NCBI GenBank assembly: GCA_018674495.1
Contig: JABHAA010000121.1
Span: 1-64,000 of the forward strand
Source: Rhodospirillaceae bacterium
GTDB lineage: Bacteria > Pseudomonadota > Alphaproteobacteria > Rhodospirillales > UBA2165
Direction: 5' to 3'
DNA length: 64,000 nucleotides
Shown: positions 60,527 through 64,000 of the stretch, in pieces
How the letters are laid out: every line of letters begins with the position of its first letter
Numbering within the stretch: the stretch's first letter is position 1
Notes under the pieces: model-generated
Databases searched by the model: none
The model's input: only the letters and a program-made list of their open reading frames with translations
What the model was told of the DNA's origin: nothing
Position numbers and translations under genes: made by a program

Positions 60527-61765
60527 ATGCCCCAATCCCTCGCCCTACGCGTCTTCCTGCCCTTTGCCTTGGGCTATTTCGCGAGCTCGATCTTCCGCTC
60601 CATCAATGGCGTCATCGCGCCGGATCTGGTGCGCGATCTTGGGCTGGATGCGACCGAACTTGGCTTTATCGGCTCAACCTATTTCGTCGGCGCCATGCTG
60701 CTGCAAATACCGCTCGGCATCCTCGTCGACCGTTATGGGCCTCGGATTGTCTATGTAGTCTGCCTGGTTCTGGGGGCCGCCGGATCGGCAATCTTCGGGC
60801 TTGCGTACGGCGTCGCCGGGTTGGCCGTGGGGCGCTTTTTAACCGCCATCGCGGCCGCTGCAAGCGCCGCCTGCGCGTTGAAAGCCTACGTGCTCTGGTA
60901 CCCAAAAGAGCGCTTGCCGTTCCTCAACGGGCTTGGCTTCGCTGCGGGCGGACTAGGTGTCATGGTTGGCACCACACCGGTGGAGTTGGCACTGCCGTTA
61001 CTGGATTGGCGGGACATTCATATAATCGCGGCGGCAGCCATATTAGCGACGGCGATATTTGTGTGGGCGGCAGTTCCCAGATCAAACGGCGGCCATAACA
61101 GCGGCTCCCTCACCGATCAGATAAAGGGCCTCGGCCTGGTGGTCCGGGATTTGAATTTTCTTCGCATTGCGCCATTGCTAGTCTTTATGGTCGGCGCCTT
61201 GGGCGCCATGCAGAGCCTGTGGGCGGGCCTTTGGCTACGCGACGTGGCCGCCATCTCGGGAACTCGCGCCGCCAATATATTGCTGCTCATCGCCGCCTCC
61301 ATGACCCTATCGTTTTTCCTAAGCGGCCCGACGGCCAAGGTCCTGGGCGGGTTCGGGCTGAGCCCGATGAGCGGGAGCATCCTGGGTGCGGTATTATTCA
61401 CAGGCGTGGCGGTAGCCTTGGTAAGCCAGGCGTTCCTGGCGCCGGCGGCGGTGGCCATTCTGTGGTTTCTGTTCGCGTATTTCGCCACCATGGGTATGCT
61501 GGCCTATGCTGGATTGGGCCAGTTGTATCCGGCAACGCTGATCGGCCGGGTCAATGCCTGCCTGCATCTATGCTGGATCCTCGGCGTCTTTGCCTTGCAG
61601 AATATTTTCGGTTTCGTGCTCGATAAATTTCCCACCGCCACGCCCGGCAGTTACGCGCCCGAAGGCCACCGGATCGTCATCGGCATCATCGCCGCCAGCA
61701 CCGCCCTTGCGGTGCTCTGGTACTGGGCGGCGCCGAAGTTGATAGGTAAACGAAAGATTCTTTGA
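60527..61765 (+). CDS. MFS transporter (first of a tandem pair)
   Basis: This 412-residue protein has about 12 transmembrane helices and the MFS loop motif LVDRYGPRIVY between helices 2 and 3. It starts with the segment FLPFALGYFASSIFRSINGV, closely matched in the next gene. It probably carries the substrate of the upstream enzymes, or another organic anion. It begins 15 bases after the upstream stop. Confidence 0.86.
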   Translation: MPQSLALRVFLPFALGYFASSIFRSINGVIAPDLVRDLGLDATELGFIGSTYFVGAMLLQIPLGILVDRYGPRIVYVVCLVLGAAGSAIFGLAYGVAGLAVGRFLTAIAAAASAACALKAYVLWYPKERLPFLNGLGFAAGGLGVMVGTTPVELALPLLDWRDIHIIAAAAILATAIFVWAAVPRSNGGHNSGSLTDQIKGLGLVVRDLNFLRIAPLLVFMVGALGAMQSLWAGLWLRDVAAISGTRAANILLLIAASMTLSFFLSGPTAKVLGGFGLSPMSGSILGAVLFTGVAVALVSQAFLAPAAVAILWFLFAYFATMGMLAYAGLGQLYPATLIGRVNACLHLCWILGVFALQNIFGFVLDKFPTATPGSYAPEGHRIVIGIIAASTALAVLWYWAAPKLIGKRKIL

Positions 61766-61767
61766 CG

Positions 61768-63015
61768 ATGCCGTTTCTTATGGTCCTCCGTATCTTTATC
61801 CCGTTTGCCCTCGGCTACATGCTGGCGTCCGTCTTCCGTTCGATCACGGCGGTAATCACACCTGATCTCGTGCGCGACACCGGCATGGACGCTAGCGAAC
61901 TTGGCCTTGCCACCAGCGCCTTTTTTCTGAGCGCCACAATCATGCAAATACCTTATGGCGTGCTTCTCGACCGGTATGAGCCGCGAAGGGTCTATGCCGT
62001 GTTTCTTCTTATCTGTGCCGCCGGCGCGGTGGTGGCGTCACTGGCGGACAATGGCCTCACCTTCGCAGCCGGGCGGGCGCTCATTGCTCTTGGCACCACG
62101 GCCAGCGCGGTTACATCGTACAAGGTTTACGCCATGTGGTATCCGGCCTCTCGGTTGCCGTTGGCCAACGGATTGAGTCTCAGCGCTGGCAGCATCGGTA
62201 TGATGCTCGGTACTCTGCCGGTCCAAGCCGCACTCGCATTTATGGATTGGCGCGCCATTCATCTCATCGTTGCCGCAATGTTGGTGCTCGCTGCCGTCGG
62301 CGTTTTAGCCTTGGTACCAGCCCGCCAACCAGAAAAAGCTGGCGAGGCGCTATGGCAACAGTTTAAAGGCCTCGGCGAAATCATTGGAAGCTCGAAATTT
62401 TGGCACGCGGCACCCCTGTTGGCGGTGGTGGCCGGCATGTATGGCGGCCTCATTCAACTGTGGTCGGGACCTTGGATCAGGGATGTGGCCGGGCTCAGTG
62501 GCGGTGCAACGGCCAACGTACTTTTCCTTGCAGCCGGCGCCATGGTCCTATCGGGGATTGCTACCGGCCCATTGAGCGGGCTGACAAGGCGGCTTGGGTT
62601 GCCGATCATGGGGTTCGCGGTCCTTGCCTCGTCCGCATTCACCATCATTGTGTTTCTCATGGCCATGCCGTGGGTGGCCGGGCCTCTGGCGGCGTATCTA
62701 TTGTGGGGAGTGTTCGGCATCGTGGCGCCGTTGACGATGGTTATGTACGCTGCCCTTGGACCTGAATTTCCCAAGGAACTGAATGGGCGCCTGAACGCAT
62801 GCCTCACCCTAAGCTGGTTGCTGGGCGCCTTCCTTGTTCAAAATATATATGGCTTCGTCCTGGATTGGTTTCCGAACACCGAAACCGGATACGCGCCCGA
62901 AGGACATCGCCTGGCCATGGGCATCAATTTCGGAATTTTGGTGGTCACATTAGCTTGGTACTTTGTCTTCGGCGCCATCATCCGGCGGTGGGCAAAAATC
63001 AAAACCCGGCCTTAA
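61768..63015 (+). CDS. MFS transporter (second of a tandem pair)
   Basis: This 415-residue 12-helix transporter is clearly a paralogue of the preceding one: FIPFALGYMLASVFRSITAV, the LLDRYEPRRVY loop and the MWYPASRLPLANGLSLSAGS segment all align. The ATG at 61768 is 2 bases after the upstream stop; the frame also opens with a TTG at 61762. Its TAA stop shares the palindrome TTAA with the stop of the convergent membrane gene. Confidence 0.86.
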   Translation: MPFLMVLRIFIPFALGYMLASVFRSITAVITPDLVRDTGMDASELGLATSAFFLSATIMQIPYGVLLDRYEPRRVYAVFLLICAAGAVVASLADNGLTFAAGRALIALGTTASAVTSYKVYAMWYPASRLPLANGLSLSAGSIGMMLGTLPVQAALAFMDWRAIHLIVAAMLVLAAVGVLALVPARQPEKAGEALWQQFKGLGEIIGSSKFWHAAPLLAVVAGMYGGLIQLWSGPWIRDVAGLSGGATANVLFLAAGAMVLSGIATGPLSGLTRRLGLPIMGFAVLASSAFTIIVFLMAMPWVAGPLAAYLLWGVFGIVAPLTMVMYAALGPEFPKELNGRLNACLTLSWLLGAFLVQNIYGFVLDWFPNTETGYAPEGHRLAMGINFGILVVTLAWYFVFGAIIRRWAKIKTRP

Positions 63016-63605
63016 AGCCCGGTCGCGAACTTGACCATGATCACCACGATCAGCAGCTGCATGACGCCTTGGGAGGCGATGGTATAAAAATAGCGGCGCA
63101 TGATGCGGCCGACCATTTCCACCCTGGGCTCGTCTTTGCGCATCTCCAGATAGATGCGGAGATTGGCCGGAAGGAGAATAAAAAGCCCCTGGATGGCTAG
63201 GATAAACGACACACCAAGGGCGGCAACAACCCACCAGAATTGCGGGAAGCCGAATTCCAGATAACCGGTCTGCACGGCCAGGTACCAGCCCGAAGTGGGC
63301 GCGATAATGCCGAGTGGCGTCAGGATGAACAGGGTCTTGGGCAACAGGTTAAGGGAAAATGCGCGCCGTCCCTCGAAGTCCAGACGGCGCACCACCGGGC
63401 CGATGACAAAGCCCATGAGAATATCAAAGCCGGTCAACAATACGCCGGAAGCCACATGCACAAACCGCAACGGCCACTGCTCTTCATAAAGGATAACACC
63501 GACCAGGACGCCCAAAGCAATAAACACCCAGATCAGATTGCGAAAATCCAGGCCGGCGACACGCCAAAACGGCTCCGGTCGAATGGCAACGGTTTCAGTA
63601 TTCAT
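63012..63605 (-). CDS. Polytopic membrane protein of unknown function
   Basis: This 197-residue protein has about five hydrophobic helices, starting near FRNLIWVFIALGVLVGVIL. A conserved-looking FVHVASGVLLTGFDILMGFV helix contains a His and could bind haem or a metal, and a later loop contains DEPRVEMVGRIMRRYFYTI. It resembles DUF2269/CopD-like small membrane families only in general layout. The ATG at 63605 is clear. It is convergent with the MFS pair. Confidence 0.65.
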   Translation of the reverse strand: MNTETVAIRPEPFWRVAGLDFRNLIWVFIALGVLVGVILYEEQWPLRFVHVASGVLLTGFDILMGFVIGPVVRRLDFEGRRAFSLNLLPKTLFILTPLGIIAPTSGWYLAVQTGYLEFGFPQFWWVVAALGVSFILAIQGLFILLPANLRIYLEMRKDEPRVEMVGRIMRRYFYTIASQGVMQLLIVVIMVKFATGL

Positions 63606-63673
63606 GGTGCACCCCCAACAGTGCGGAGTATGCGCTCAATTGCACCGCAGCGCTATTGTCATTTAAGCCGGGC

Positions 63674-63802
63674 TTAATCCTCCCCCGGCTTGAAGGAAGT
63701 TGCCTGGGACGCCGGGAATGGCATCGGGGTCGAGGCGCGCTTGTCGTCCATGGGCTCCCTCCTTGGCGTTGCGCACCAAACCGCCAGCATAATGGTAAGC
63801 AT
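63674..63802 (-). CDS. Possible small membrane peptide
   Basis: A 42-residue frame starts with ATG at 63802 and has one short hydrophobic helix (MLTIMLAVWCA) followed by a polar tail. A second in-frame ATG at residue 18 has a strong AAGGAGGGA site upstream, giving a 25-residue peptide. Either could be translated, or neither. Confidence 0.28.
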   Translation of the reverse strand: MLTIMLAVWCATPRREPMDDKRASTPMPFPASQATSFKPGED

Positions 63803-63852
63803 GCCAGAGCCAACACAAAGAATGGAGAGGTAAAAAGGATGCGTGGAAAGAG

Positions 63853-63928
63853 TGGTGGGCGATGACGGGCTCGAACCGCCGACATCCACGGTGTAAACGT
63901 GGCGCTCTCCCAACTGAGCTAATCGCCC
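63853..63928 (-). tRNA. tRNA-Val (anticodon TAC)
   Basis: The minus strand folds into a 76-base cloverleaf. The acceptor stem is GGGCGAT with ATCGCCC, the D arm is GCTCAGTTGGGAGAGC, the anticodon loop is TTTACAC and the T arm has GGTTCGAGCC. The 3' CCA is encoded. Confidence 0.96.
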
Positions 63929-63932
63929 TGAT

Positions 63933-63962
63933 TTTATAAGTCAGCGGCCATTGATGCGGCAA
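63933..63962 (-). promoter_or_regulatory. Candidate promoter of tRNA-Val
   Basis: TTGCCG (63962-63957) and TATAAA (63938-63933) lie on the minus strand 18 bases apart. The -10 ends only four bases before the tRNA 5' end, so transcription would start at or within the first tRNA bases. A shifted -10 (CTTATA, 63940-63935) gives a start at the first base. Confidence 0.4.
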
Positions 63963-64000
63963 CAAAGGCCCAAAAGCAAGAACGCCGGCCACGTTACCGT

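Overview
The window is a chromosomal segment of a Gram-negative alphaproteobacterium, most likely Rhodospirillales-like. The evidence is the gene order rpsB-tsf-pyrH-frr-uppS-cdsA-dxr-rseP-bamA-skp-lpxD-fabZ-lpxA-lpxI-lpxB, LpxI in place of LpxH, a short (441-residue) prolyl-tRNA synthetase, a complete nuoA-N operon followed by birA, coaX and RNase J, and a DUF1467 protein. The identification rests on gene content and order only; no rRNA or other taxonomic marker is present.

Layout. 0.1-3.1 kb: lexA faces a ComEC/Rec2-type gene across a strong terminator. 3.1-6 kb: gltX and gltA. 6-20.5 kb: a long leftward run starting at rpsB that couples translation factors (S2, EF-Ts, RRF), UMP kinase, isoprenoid and phospholipid precursors (UppS, CdsA, Dxr), site-2 protease RseP, outer-membrane assembly (BamA, Skp) and lipid A synthesis (LpxD, FabZ, LpxA, LpxI, LpxB). 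20.7-26 kb: a rightward group with a CyaC-like adenylate cyclase (membrane haem-type anchor plus [2Fe-2S] domain) and a TAXI-type TRAP transporter. 26-38.5 kb: leftward dnaE, a metallo-hydrolase, lolD, lolC, proS, an alanine-rich exported protein, tag, a DUF1467 protein, RNase J and coaX. 38.6-53.5 kb: birA and nuoN back to nuoA, with tRNA-Asp just upstream on the same strand.

53.7-58.4 kb is the least conventional part. It is visibly richer in A and T and holds a large secreted Sel1-repeat protein, a protein whose C-terminal half resembles the FliG C-terminal domain although no flagellar gene is nearby, and several very small membrane or exported proteins of unknown function. 58.4-63 kb is a compact rightward catabolic cassette: an enolase-superfamily dehydratase, an oxaloacetate-decarboxylase/PEP-mutase-family enzyme and two tandem paralogous MFS transporters. 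The window ends with a polytopic membrane protein and tRNA-Val on the minus strand.

Most of the window is ordinary core chromosome with tight or overlapping gene junctions. No CRISPR array, insertion sequence, integrase or prophage was seen. The most unusual items are the redox-type adenylate cyclase, the alanine-rich insertion inside a conserved periplasmic protein, the FliG-like orphan beside the Sel1 protein, and a 25-codon cysteine-rich reading frame in the leader of the catabolic cassette.
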